A DNA stretch of 64,000 nt from positions 2,742,001-2,806,000 of the forward strand of contig NZ_CP012159.1 in the NCBI RefSeq assembly GCF_001189295.1. Direction: 5' to 3'. The position numbers were made by a program, and so were the translations under genes. This DNA is from Chondromyces crocatus. GTDB taxonomy: Bacteria; Myxococcota_A; Polyangia; Polyangiales; Polyangiaceae. Positions within the stretch are counted from its first letter, which is position 1; the number at the start of each line of letters is the position of its first letter. Positions 49,215 through 58,153 of this stretch are shown in pieces. Under the pieces are notes generated by a model. That model saw only the letters and a list, made by a program, of their open reading frames with translations, was not told where the DNA came from and did no database searches.

Positions 49215-52200
49215 ATGCACGAATCCATTCACTCCAATGCATTCAACTTCAGCTCGTACATCTCCGGAGGCGTCGACCCGAGGACGGGCCAGTATACGGC
49301 GTCGATCCACCTCGCCCAGCTCCGCCCTCCCAACCTCGATGAGCTGAGCCGTGACCTCACCCTCGGCTTCTCGGCGCTCAGCCCGACGAACCGCGGCTTC
49401 GGCGTGGGATGGTCCCTGAACCTGACGACCCTCGATCTGGACCGGGGGATGAACATCCTGACCTTCTCCGATGGGCGGAGCTTCAGGGGCAATGCGCTGC
49501 CCCAGGCTGGTCAAGATCTCACCTTCAGGGATCAAAAGCTCAAGGACTTCAGGGTGAGGGTGATCGATGCGAACACCTTCGACGTCATCCACAAGGACGG
49601 GCTCGTCGAGCGACTCGTCGCCCGTCCCGGTGATCCGGTCGCAAGGCTGGCTTTCCTGCGGTTTCCCAGTGGTGAGACGTTTCAGTTCCATCACGAGCAA
49701 ATGGTGGATGGCGTCCCCTACCTGACGCGGGTCGTCCTCGTCCAGACCGGGCAGAGCCACCTGACCATCACCTATCAAGCCGGCAATGCCGTTCTCGTCG
49801 AGTTCCCCGTCGATCACGGTCGGACCGCGAGGATCCTGCTGCGTTACCAGAACAACCTGCTGACCACCGTGACCCTCCCGTACGATGCGGCCGATCCGGT
49901 CGGGGATGTCAGCGCATTGCCCAGTTACGCTTTCTCCTACATGAACCTCGGTCCTTCCTTCCGCGGCATCGAGCGGCTGAGGAGCCCGGCAGGATCGGTC
50001 GATACCGTCCAGTATTTGCAGGATGGCCTCCGATTGAACGGGGGCGGCTTCGTCCCCTGCGTGATGTCACACGCCGTGCTCCCGGGTCGCGGGCAACCGA
50101 CCATCACCAAGACCTATCAGTTCAGCCAGGATCGCAACTTCCTCGGCTACGAGTCCGGTAGCCCCGTGTTCGTGGAAGGTGAGGACAACCTCTACCTGGT
50201 GCGCGGTGATTACAGCTACGAGAGCACCGAGAATGTTCTCGATGGTACGGCGGTGCTGTCGTCCACGGTGCGCACCTTCAACAAGTTCCACCTCCTGACG
50301 CGGGAGGCGAAGGTTCAGCAGGGCACCCGGACCACGACGACCATCACGTACAATGACAAGCCGTCGCTCGCTTTCGAGCAGCAACCGGCGAACCTCCAGC
50401 AGCCACGTCGCATCGTCACGCGCTACGAGCACGTGCAGTCGCCGGCCAGCGGGCGAGACGAGATCGTGGAGACCGAGACCGACGATTACGGAAATACGCT
50501 GAGCACCGTCGACGCGACCGGGGTCAGGACGTCCTACGATTACTTTCCGGCGGCCGGTACCGCAGGGCAATGCCCGGCCGATCCCTTCGGCTTCGTCCGC
50601 TACGTCAAGCGCATCACCAGCACGCCTGCTCCGAGCGCCTCGGGCGACGCCACTGCCCGGACCACCGACTACAGCTATGCGCAGACGTCGACCCTCGGTG
50701 GGCTCCCGGCGCCCTACTTCGTCACCAAGGCCACGGAGCGTCTCTCCAGCGGTCAGACGAGGACCTTCGCTTACAACGACACCCCTGCCAGCGCGAATAC
50801 CCATGGCTTGCTGAGAGAGTCGAGCGTCAGTCTCGGTGGTAGCACCACGGTGATCTTCTTCGCGTATGCCGTGCAGGGGGGGGCCACGACGACGACCACC
50901 ACCACCACTGGCTTCGACGGTGTCCGCGCGAGCACGAGCGTCACCTTCTCCCGCATCACCAGCCGGCGCTGGCGAGAGACCGACGTGAATGGGGTGACGA
51001 CGGCCTCCACCTACGATGCTCTGGGGCGGCTGGTCGAGCAGGTGATGTCACCCGAGACTGCGAACGAGGTGAGGCGCCGCTACGAGTACCGCTATCCCGC
51101 GGCCGGCGAGGCGAACGGGTGGCCGATGCTCGTGGAGACCGATACCCAGGGGGTGGGGACGCGGGTTCATTACGATGGCCTCGGGCGTGTCTGCTCTGTC
51201 GAAGCGCAGGACGACGACCGCGATCTCCCGACGGGGAGCGCGGCCTATCAAGGGACGTTTCGCCAGACGTTGGAGAACTCCTACGACGTTCTCGGTCAGG
51301 TGATTGCGGAGAAGCGCCATGACTGGTGGTGGAATGCGCAGCAGACGTCGCGGCTCGCGACGCCGACCAGCCAGGTGACCCGCTTCGCCTACGACGGCTG
51401 GGGGTCGCTGAACCGCACCACGTTTGCCGATGGTCGCGTGCTGCTGTCCGGTCATGACCCGGTGACCCGGACGATGCGCCGCGGCCTCGAAGGTGAGGGC
51501 ATGACGGTGACCACGTTCGACGCCTTCGACAACCCCTCGACCGTGACCCTGGTTCACGCGGACGGGCGGGTCGCTGCGACGACGCGCCATCAGTACGATG
51601 GGTTCGGGCGGAAGGTCGCCGAGGAGGACCCGCTCGGCAACATGACGAGGTATTCCTACGACGCTTTCGACCGTGAGGTCGGGCGGGTGCTGCCCGATGG
51701 GACCCGGGTGCAGTCGCAGTACGCTGCGTTCAGCGCCAGCGCGCTCTCGACCGGGGTCTCGGTCGACGGTACGAGCTTCGGGTCCCGCACCTATGACGGC
51801 CTGTCCCGGGTGACCTCGGAGAGCGTCGGTGGGCGCACGACCCGCTATGGCTATGGAGAGCGCGGCGACAAACCCTCCCAGATCATCACCCCCAGCGTCA
51901 CGCTACAGCTCCAGTATGCCGCCCACCTGGGGGGGCGACTCGTTTCCCTCGATGGCGGTGGTGACCGCATCACCTACCAGTACAGCCCCAGGACGGCGGC
52001 GCTTGCTCAGGGGGAGAGCGGCGGCGCGACGCAGGATCTGCGCTACTTCGCGTCGGGCTTGATGCGCAGTGCGACGGACGTGATCCAGGGGGGCGCCCAG
52101 CAGAATGCGGCAGCCTCGCGCTACGCCTACAGCATGTCGGGTCTCCTCCAGACCTTCACCGACGGTTTCGGAAATCCGCACACCAGCGCCTACGACGCTC

Positions 52201-54188
52201 ACGGCCGCCTCGAGCAATGCCAGAACGGAACTCGCGTGGCCACGTATGCGTACGACCGTGCCGGGAGGGTATCGATGCTTCGCGTCGAAGACACGGCCAT
52301 GCGCTCCAGCCTGGTCACCTCCATGACCTACGACGACTTCGGCCGTGAGACCCGGCGCGCCATCATCGCCACCCCCGCCCAGCCGGAGCAGGTGATTGCG
52401 ACGACCTATGTCGCCACGGGACAGATAGGCCGACGTGTCACCACCGTGGGGGGAGAGCTGTGGCGCGACGAGGTGTTCAGCTACGACAGCCGGCGGCGTC
52501 TGCAGCGGTATCAGTGCGACGGGAGCCAGCCCCCGAGGGACGCCAGCGGTCGTGCCGTGCGTGAGCAGGTCTTCTCCTTCGACCGCTGGAGCAACATCAC
52601 GCGGCTCGAGAGCTCCGACGGTAGCGGTGTGGAGACGACGAACTACACCTATGGGCCTCGGGATCCGACCCAGCTCACGCGCATCGAGACCCATGGCAAG
52701 GAGTCGATCCTCGATTATGACGAGGCCGGGAACCTCGTTCGTGACGAGCGCGGACAGCGGCTCGTTTACGACGGTCGTGGTCGGTTGGTGCAGGTGCTCG
52801 ACGCGGACCAGCGTGTGTTGAGCCAGTACCACTACGACTCCATGGGCAGGCTCGCCGCCCAGACCTTGCCCGATGGTGTCGACGCCTTCAGGTCCTTCCA
52901 GGGAGAGAGCATCGTCGGGCAGACCATCGGTGGTCGCCGGCTTTCGTTCTTGACCGCGGAGGGAAACACGCTGGCGCAAGGCGATGAACAGGGCGGCTCC
53001 TCGCGCAGTCACCTCTTCGCCACGGATGGCCAGAACAGCACGCTGACCTCTCTGGATGCCCAGCAAGGGCAGTCCGAGCATTTTCGCTACACGGCCTATG
53101 GCGAGCGCAGCACCTCGGGTCCGGGGGAGATCCTTCTCGGCTTCAACGGTGAGTTCCGGGACCCGGTCACCGGCTGGTATTTCCTGGGCAACGGCTACCG
53201 CGTCTACAACCCGACCCTCATGCGCTTCCACAGCCCGGATGGGTGGAGTCCGTTCGGACAGGGGGGCGTGAATCCCTACGTCTACTGTGGCAATGATCCG
53301 ATCAATCGGTTCGATCCCACGGGGCACCTCAGCACCTCGGCGTGGGTGAACATCGGCATCGGCATTGCGAGCATCCTTTTCGGCGTATTCACTCTCGGCG
53401 CTGGGGCTGCCGTTGGTATGGGCGTGATCGCTGGCACTGGTGTCATTGGCGCGCTGGCCACCACGAGTGCCCTGTCGGTCACGGCAGCGGTGGTGGGGGT
53501 CGCGTCGAGCGCCGTCGGGATTGCCGCGTCGGCCCTCGAAGACAACCAGAAGGCGTCCGGGATCCTCAACTGGGTCGCGACTGGCCTCGGTATTGCGAGC
53601 GGCGTCGTCGGCATCACTGCAGCCGTCCGCTCCGCCGCCTCCACAGCCTCTGCGGGCGCAGCCACGGCCAGGGCGGTCAAGAACGAGGTGGCCGGGATCA
53701 GCGAGAGTCTACTGGCTGAGACCATCCCGAAATTCGCCCGTGCCGACGCCATCGCGCTCGGCTTCTCGGTGGCCGCGGACGGCCTCGGGCTCGCCTCTGC
53801 GGGCGTCGGTGTGGCGGCGACCGTCACCGCCAACCACGGAGACACGAGGACCGCCAGCATCCTGGGCTGGGTCTCGCTGGGCCTGGGTGCCACCAGCCTC
53901 GCCACGGGCTTCGCCGGAGCAGGGCACAGCGCTCACGGTGCTCTGAGTGCGCCGAGCAGCGCGTCGAGCTCCGGGAGCAGCGGTACCTCGACGGCGTCCC
54001 GCTCGGGCGGTAGCGCTGGTGGCGAGAGCCCCCTTCGCGCATCGCGCCTGCTGGGCGAGCGAGCCACCTTCCGGCTGAACTCGGATCGCATCAACAACGT
54101 CTACAACAACCTGCCCGTCCCCGGTCCGAGCGGCATCTTCAGCGTCGCGGAGTTCGATGCACAGAGCATCTTCATCACGCGGCTCTGA
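49215..54188 (+). CDS. RHS-repeat protein with hydrophobic C-terminal domain
   Basis: 1657-aa RHS protein of the TccC/RhsC type. Many Y-D-x-x-G-R-L and related YD repeats (Y-D-A-L-G-R-L, Y-D-G-L-G-R-V, Y-D-S-M-G-R-L) build the cocoon-like shell. The RHS core ends with G-F-N-G-E-F-R-D-P-V-T-G-W-Y-F-L-G-N-G-Y-R and Y-V-Y-C-G-N-D-P-I-N-R-F-D-P-T-G-H, where the shell normally self-cleaves. The ~285-residue variable part after that has long Gly/Ala/Val hydrophobic blocks in glycine-zipper style, a Ser/Gly linker and a short tail (V-P-G-P-S-G-I-F). This suggests a membrane-active toxin or translocation element. No signal peptide, PAAR, VgrG or immunity gene is evident. The ATG at 49215 follows GAGGAAA. 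Confidence 0.88.
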   Translation: MHESIHSNAFNFSSYISGGVDPRTGQYTASIHLAQLRPPNLDELSRDLTLGFSALSPTNRGFGVGWSLNLTTLDLDRGMNILTFSDGRSFRGNALPQAGQDLTFRDQKLKDFRVRVIDANTFDVIHKDGLVERLVARPGDPVARLAFLRFPSGETFQFHHEQMVDGVPYLTRVVLVQTGQSHLTITYQAGNAVLVEFPVDHGRTARILLRYQNNLLTTVTLPYDAADPVGDVSALPSYAFSYMNLGPSFRGIERLRSPAGSVDTVQYLQDGLRLNGGGFVPCVMSHAVLPGRGQPTITKTYQFSQDRNFLGYESGSPVFVEGEDNLYLVRGDYSYESTENVLDGTAVLSSTVRTFNKFHLLTREAKVQQGTRTTTTITYNDKPSLAFEQQPANLQQPRRIVTRYEHVQSPASGRDEIVETETDDYGNTLSTVDATGVRTSYDYFPAAGTAGQCPADPFGFVRYVKRITSTPAPSASGDATARTTDYSYAQTSTLGGLPAPYFVTKATERLSSGQTRTFAYNDTPASANTHGLLRESSVSLGGSTTVIFFAYAVQGGATTTTTTTTGFDGVRASTSVTFSRITSRRWRETDVNGVTTASTYDALGRLVEQVMSPETANEVRRRYEYRYPAAGEANGWPMLVETDTQGVGTRVHYDGLGRVCSVEAQDDDRDLPTGSAAYQGTFRQTLENSYDVLGQVIAEKRHDWWWNAQQTSRLATPTSQVTRFAYDGWGSLNRTTFADGRVLLSGHDPVTRTMRRGLEGEGMTVTTFDAFDNPSTVTLVHADGRVAATTRHQYDGFGRKVAEEDPLGNMTRYSYDAFDREVGRVLPDGTRVQSQYAAFSASALSTGVSVDGTSFGSRTYDGLSRVTSESVGGRTTRYGYGERGDKPSQIITPSVTLQLQYAAHLGGRLVSLDGGGDRITYQYSPRTAALAQGESGGATQDLRYFASGLMRSATDVIQGGAQQNAAASRYAYSMSGLLQTFTDGFGNPHTSAYDAHGRLEQCQNGTRVATYAYDRAGRVSMLRVEDTAMRSSLVTSMTYDDFGRETRRAIIATPAQPEQVIATTYVATGQIGRRVTTVGGELWRDEVFSYDSRRRLQRYQCDGSQPPRDASGRAVREQVFSFDRWSNITRLESSDGSGVETTNYTYGPRDPTQLTRIETHGKESILDYDEAGNLVRDERGQRLVYDGRGRLVQVLDADQRVLSQYHYDSMGRLAAQTLPDGVDAFRSFQGESIVGQTIGGRRLSFLTAEGNTLAQGDEQGGSSRSHLFATDGQNSTLTSLDAQQGQSEHFRYTAYGERSTSGPGEILLGFNGEFRDPVTGWYFLGNGYRVYNPTLMRFHSPDGWSPFGQGGVNPYVYCGNDPINRFDPTGHLSTSAWVNIGIGIASILFGVFTLGAGAAVGMGVIAGTGVIGALATTSALSVTAAVVGVASSAVGIAASALEDNQKASGILNWVATGLGIASGVVGITAAVRSAASTASAGAATARAVKNEVAGISESLLAETIPKFARADAIALGFSVAADGLGLASAGVGVAATVTANHGDTRTASILGWVSLGLGATSLATGFAGAGHSAHGALSAPSSASSSGSSGTSTASRSGGSAGGESPLRASRLLGERATFRLNSDRINNVYNNLPVPGPSGIFSVAEFDAQSIFITRL

Positions 54189-54368
54189 GCCAGGTGCCTC
54201 CGAATGCGGGGCTGCGCCAGGTTCCTGACCCCCGGCTCCTCCGGGGGCCATGCGCGGCCCACCTGCACGGATGATCGCTGCGAACCCCAGAATTTCGGTA
54301 GGTCGAGGCAAGCTGGCTGTTGCCCCACCTCGGTGATCGCGCCACACAGAATCCTGTGAGGTCCTACC

Positions 54369-54803
54369 GTGAGTGACCCTTCCTACGGCCGACACACACT
54401 CACCTTCCATGAGCCAGGCGTGGTCGACATGGTCGTGCGAGGTGACCTATCCGGGGACGAGATGCGCCAGTTCCTGGAGACGGTGGCGCGTTTCTCTCGG
54501 GGGCGCCCTCATCTCCTCGGCATTGCCGATCTCGGCGAGGGCGGCAGCGTGAGCATCGAGGCGAGGAAGATCGCGGCAGACTTCACCCCCCGCATCCCGT
54601 TCAGGGTGCTGGCGTACTATCGCGCGAGCTTCCAGATGCGCCTCACGACGAAGCTCACGCTGGTCGCATCCCAGTTGATGTCGCTGGGTGGCGGAGCACC
54701 GACTGGCTGTGAGATCCGCTTCTTCACGACGGAGTCCGAGGCGCGCGCATGGATCGACGAGCGCCTCCGCGTGTTGTACCCCGCCTTCGTCTCCTCCTCC
54801 TGA
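54369..54803 (+). CDS. SpoIIAA/STAS-like protein, copy 1
   Basis: 144-aa protein of the SpoIIAA-like (STAS-related) group: alternating strands and helices with V-V-D-M-V-V-R-G-D-L-S-G-D-E-M, L-L-G-I-A-D-L-G-E-G-G-S-V-S and C-terminal E-I-R-F-F-T-T-E-S-E-A-R-A-W-I. It is a clear paralogue of the next gene, sharing the F-R-V-L-A-Y/F and A-R-x-W-I-(D/E) signatures. The starting codon is GTG 54369. These small myxobacterial proteins probably bind a partner such as a kinase or RHS component. Function unknown. Confidence 0.72.
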   Translation: MSDPSYGRHTLTFHEPGVVDMVVRGDLSGDEMRQFLETVARFSRGRPHLLGIADLGEGGSVSIEARKIAADFTPRIPFRVLAYYRASFQMRLTTKLTLVASQLMSLGGGAPTGCEIRFFTTESEARAWIDERLRVLYPAFVSSS

Positions 54804-54935
54804 GAAGGCCTTGCTCACTCCCGGGGCGCGTTGCCTCACCACCGCAATGATCGATCGAAGAGGATCGTCGTCTCGGTGGTGGCGGTCATGCGACGAATCG
54901 GGCATGCTCGATGGTAGGTCCCGACCAGGGTCAGC

Positions 54936-55367
54936 ATGATCGAGGACAGCTTCGGGAAGCACCATCTCCGGTACACCGCACCTGCACTCATCGAGTTCAC
55001 GGTGCGCGGTCCAATTTCCGAGCAGGATGCCGTCGGAATCACCGGCTTCATCACGGAGCACACGCGGACGCAGCCCGATGTGCTGGTGCTCGTCGACGTG
55101 ACCGAGATGGGCTCGATGAGCCCCGGTGCCAGGAAGCTGGCCGCCGTCTCGGCGGAGCAGGTGGCCTATCGGGTGCTGGCGTTCCACGGGGCGAGTTTTC
55201 AAACGAGACTGCTGGTCACGTTGACCATTGGCGCGATGCGGTTGCTGTCGGATTCGAACCACGAGGTGCGCTTCTTCAAGTCGCCCACCGAGGCGCGCAC
55301 CTGGATCGAGGCGCGTCACCACGCGCTCTACGCGGCTGTCCCCACGCGTCGCAGCGGTACCTTCTAG
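54936..55367 (+). CDS. SpoIIAA/STAS-like protein, copy 2
   Basis: 143-aa paralogue of the preceding gene. Corresponding stretches are I-E-F-T-V-R-G-P-I-S-E-Q-D-A, V-L-V-L-V-D-V-T-E-M-G-S-M-S-P-G-A-R-K, Y-R-V-L-A-F-H-G-A-S-F-Q-T-R and E-V-R-F-F-K-S-P-T-E-A-R-T-W-I. The STAS-like D-V-T-x-x-G-S loop contains a Ser that aligns with phosphorylatable sites in anti-anti-sigma factors, but conservation was not tested. It is 132 bp after copy 1 and ~100 bp before a GAF histidine kinase, which may be its partner. Confidence 0.72.
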   Translation: MIEDSFGKHHLRYTAPALIEFTVRGPISEQDAVGITGFITEHTRTQPDVLVLVDVTEMGSMSPGARKLAAVSAEQVAYRVLAFHGASFQTRLLVTLTIGAMRLLSDSNHEVRFFKSPTEARTWIEARHHALYAAVPTRRSGTF

Positions 55368-55468
55368 CGCTGTAGTTGCCGGAGTGTTGTGCGGCGCGTA
55401 TTGTCGCCTCCCATGCTTGGATCAGCTGCGGACATGTCGAAGCATGTGGCTGCCGCTTCGGGGGGTTG

Positions 55469-56884
55469 ATGCCCGACGCGAGCACGCTACCCCTCGCGCT
55501 CTTCGAAGCTGCACGGACCATCTCCTCCGAGCTCGTGCCGGAGCGGCTGCGCGCGCTGCTGACGCGGATCCTCGTCCAGCATGCTGGCGCGGAGCGCGGG
55601 GTGCTGCTCGCGGCGGGGGACGATCAGGGCGACCTGCTGTCCTTCGTCATCGCGGAGGGAGCTTCGGCGCGGCGCGGTGGCGCGAGCCCCAGGGGCCTCG
55701 TCGCGCTCACCGAGCGCAGGGGGCAATGGGTGGTGTTCGCAGACGCGGTGCGCGAGCAAGCCTTCGCGCTGGATCCTTATTTCTCCGAGCATCCTGCGCG
55801 ATCGGTGCTGTGCATGCCGCTGGAGTACGGCGGCCAGGTGAGGGCGGTGATCTACCTGGAGCACACGCAGGCCGAGGGGGTGTTCTCGTCCGAGCGGATC
55901 GATGCGCTGTCCGTGCTCTGCGCTCAAGGGGCGCTCGCGCTGCATAACGCGGCGCGCTACGACGACCTGGGTCGCAGCGCGATGGTGCGTGCGCGCGAGC
56001 TGGAAGAGGTCCACGGGCGGCTGGTGGACATGGCCCACCGTGAGGGCATGGCCGAGGTGGCGACCGTGGTGCTGCACAATGTGGGGAATGCGCTGACGGG
56101 TGTGAACCTCGCCGCCCAGCTGCTGGCCGATCGCATCGATCTGATGCCGGTCGACCGCCTCCAGAAGAGCGTGGAGCTGATGACGGAGAACGGGCGCGAC
56201 CTCGGGCGCTTCTTCCAGGACGATGAACGAGGGCGGCTGCTGCTCACGTTCCTTCCCAAGCTGGCCGATCGGCTCGGGCGCGACCGCGCGGAGCTGCTCG
56301 GGGGCGTGGAGACGCTGCTCGGCAACGTGGAGCAGATCAACGCCATCGTCGCAGCTCAGCAGACCTACGCGCACAGCCCCCGCATGGTGGAGGAGGTGGA
56401 GCTGAACGAGCTGGTGGAGGAGGCCTTGCGGATGCACGGCGCTGCGCTCCAGCGGCACGGGATCGAGGTCTCGCGCGCCATCTCGCGGGTGCCCGCGGCG
56501 CCGCTGGAGCGCCATCGCGTGCTGCAGATCCTGGTGAATCTGGTGAGCAACGCCAAGGACGCGCTGGTAAACTCGAAGGCAGAGCCGCGGCGCATCCGGG
56601 TCGCGGCCTCTCTCTGTGGTCCGGACCGGGCGCGCGTCGTCGTCGAGGACAACGGCATCGGGCTGGAGCGAGAGACGATGAGCCAGGTGTTCCAGCTCGG
56701 GTACTCGACGAAGGCGGGGAGTCGAGGCCTCGGGCTGCACTGGGCAGAGGGCGCGGCGAGTGCGATGGGAGGATCGTTGTCGGTACGGAGTGATGGTGCA
56801 GGGCAGGGGGCGACCTTCACGCTGGAGCTTCCGGTGTCGCTCGGTGGGGAGCAGGAGCACGGGACGGCGGAGCGCGTCGGATGA
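55469..56884 (+). CDS. GAF-domain sensor histidine kinase
   Basis: 471-aa cytoplasmic histidine kinase, no transmembrane helix. A GAF domain (about 8-165: A-G-A-E-R-G-V-L-L-A, V-L-C-M-P-L-E-Y-G-G-Q-V-R-A-V-I-Y-L-E) is followed by a helix (170-200) and an H-box L-H203-N-V-G-N-A-L-T, a variant seen in GAF kinases of this class. The HATPase has N-box I-L-V-N-L-V-S-N-A-K-D-A-L, D-N-G-I-G-L and G-S-R-G-L-G-L-H-W. The last four bases overlap the next gene's ATG (ATGA), so kinase and receiver-STAS protein are translationally coupled. The ATG at 55469 is chosen where the GAF begins. Confidence 0.88.
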   Translation: MPDASTLPLALFEAARTISSELVPERLRALLTRILVQHAGAERGVLLAAGDDQGDLLSFVIAEGASARRGGASPRGLVALTERRGQWVVFADAVREQAFALDPYFSEHPARSVLCMPLEYGGQVRAVIYLEHTQAEGVFSSERIDALSVLCAQGALALHNAARYDDLGRSAMVRARELEEVHGRLVDMAHREGMAEVATVVLHNVGNALTGVNLAAQLLADRIDLMPVDRLQKSVELMTENGRDLGRFFQDDERGRLLLTFLPKLADRLGRDRAELLGGVETLLGNVEQINAIVAAQQTYAHSPRMVEEVELNELVEEALRMHGAALQRHGIEVSRAISRVPAAPLERHRVLQILVNLVSNAKDALVNSKAEPRRIRVAASLCGPDRARVVVEDNGIGLERETMSQVFQLGYSTKAGSRGLGLHWAEGAASAMGGSLSVRSDGAGQGATFTLELPVSLGGEQEHGTAERVG

Positions 56885-58131
56885 GCGCCCTGGAGGAACG
56901 GAACCGCCGCGTCCTGGTGATCGACGACAACGTGGAGATCCATCGCTACCTGCGGGAGATCCTCGAAGGCGGCGCCGAGGACGCCGAGTTCGACGCGATG
57001 GATGCGGCGCTCTTCGGCACGGGGGCCGGGCCGATCGCGATGCGCTTCGACGTGACGAGCGTCTACCGCGGCGAGGACGGAATCGAGGCCGCGCGGCGCG
57101 CCCGCGAAGAGGGGGCGCCCTTCTCTCTGGCCTTCGTGGACGTGCGGATGCCAGCGGGCATCGACGGTGTCGAGACGCTGGAGCGGATCTGGGGCGAGGA
57201 TCCCGAGATGCAGGCCGTGATCTGCACGGCCCACGCCGAGGTTTCGTGGAACCGCATCCTGGCGCGCCTCGGCGCTCCGCAGCGCTTCCTGGTGCTGAAG
57301 AAGCCCTTCGACGCGGTCGAGGTGCGGCAGATGGCCTGCGCGCTGACGGAGAAATGGTTGCAGGAGGCGAACCTGCGTCAGGGGGAGGCGAGGACGCGGG
57401 CGATGCTGATCGCGGTCCCCGACGCGATGCTGCGCGTGTCGACCGAGGGCCGCTGCGAAGATCTGAGGGCCGTCGGGGCGCCGCAGCTCGAGCTGGACGA
57501 CATGCTCCCCGGGCAGGCGGCGGTCGCCGCACGCGAGGCGGTCGCGTCGGTGCTCGCCGGGGGGCCGACGGAGGTGTTCGAGGTCGAGCGCGAGGATCTG
57601 GGGCGGCTGTACGAAGCGCGCGTGGCCCGCGCTGGAGAGGGCGACGCGCTGTTGCTGCTGCGCGATGTGACGGACCGGCGCCGCGCCGAGCTGGCGGCCG
57701 CGCAGCGGCAGCTCCACGAAGAGACGATCGCCGCCCAGGCCGAGATGATGCTGGCGCTCTCGACTCCGCTCTTGCCCATCCACGAGGACGTGGTGGTGAT
57801 GCCCCTCGTCGGCGCGCTCGACTCCCGCCGCGTGGAGAAGGTGCGGGAGGTGCTGATCCAGGGGGTGGCCGATCGCGGCGTGTCCATCGCGATCCTCGAC
57901 ATGACGGGCGTCCCCTCTCTCGACGCGGAGCTCGTGGACGAGATCGTCGCCACTGCGCGCGCCATTCGGCTCCTGGGGGCCGAGAGCGTCTTGACCGGGC
58001 TGGGGAGCGGCGTGGCGCGCACCCTCGTCGAGCAAGGTGCAGACCTGGGAGGGATCCGCATTCACCGGGATCTGGGGGCGGGCGTTGCGTATGCGTTGCG
58101 GGCGCGGGGCGGTCGGGCCGCGCGGAGCTGA
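56881..58131 (+). CDS. Response regulator with PAS-like and STAS domains
   Basis: 416-aa protein. Receiver domain (residues ~10-160) has acidic D15-D16, phospho-acceptor Asp87 (A-F-V-D-V-R-M-P) and Lys in L-K-K-P-F. The receiver has an extra insertion after the first strand. A PAS-like region follows (~180-280). The end (about 300-405) is an RsbR-type STAS domain: V-V-V-M-P-L-V-G-A-L-D-S-R-R and I-L-D-M-T-G-V-P-S-L-D, with the T/S pair that RsbT-like kinases phosphorylate in stressosomes. Coupled to the upstream histidine kinase, it may pass a phosphorelay signal into partner-switching. No RsbT-like kinase is nearby. Confidence 0.87.
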   Translation: MSALEERNRRVLVIDDNVEIHRYLREILEGGAEDAEFDAMDAALFGTGAGPIAMRFDVTSVYRGEDGIEAARRAREEGAPFSLAFVDVRMPAGIDGVETLERIWGEDPEMQAVICTAHAEVSWNRILARLGAPQRFLVLKKPFDAVEVRQMACALTEKWLQEANLRQGEARTRAMLIAVPDAMLRVSTEGRCEDLRAVGAPQLELDDMLPGQAAVAAREAVASVLAGGPTEVFEVEREDLGRLYEARVARAGEGDALLLLRDVTDRRRAELAAAQRQLHEETIAAQAEMMLALSTPLLPIHEDVVVMPLVGALDSRRVEKVREVLIQGVADRGVSIAILDMTGVPSLDAELVDEIVATARAIRLLGAESVLTGLGSGVARTLVEQGADLGGIRIHRDLGAGVAYALRARGGRAARS

Positions 58132-58153
58132 AGAAGTACGTGGCTTGCTTCTG

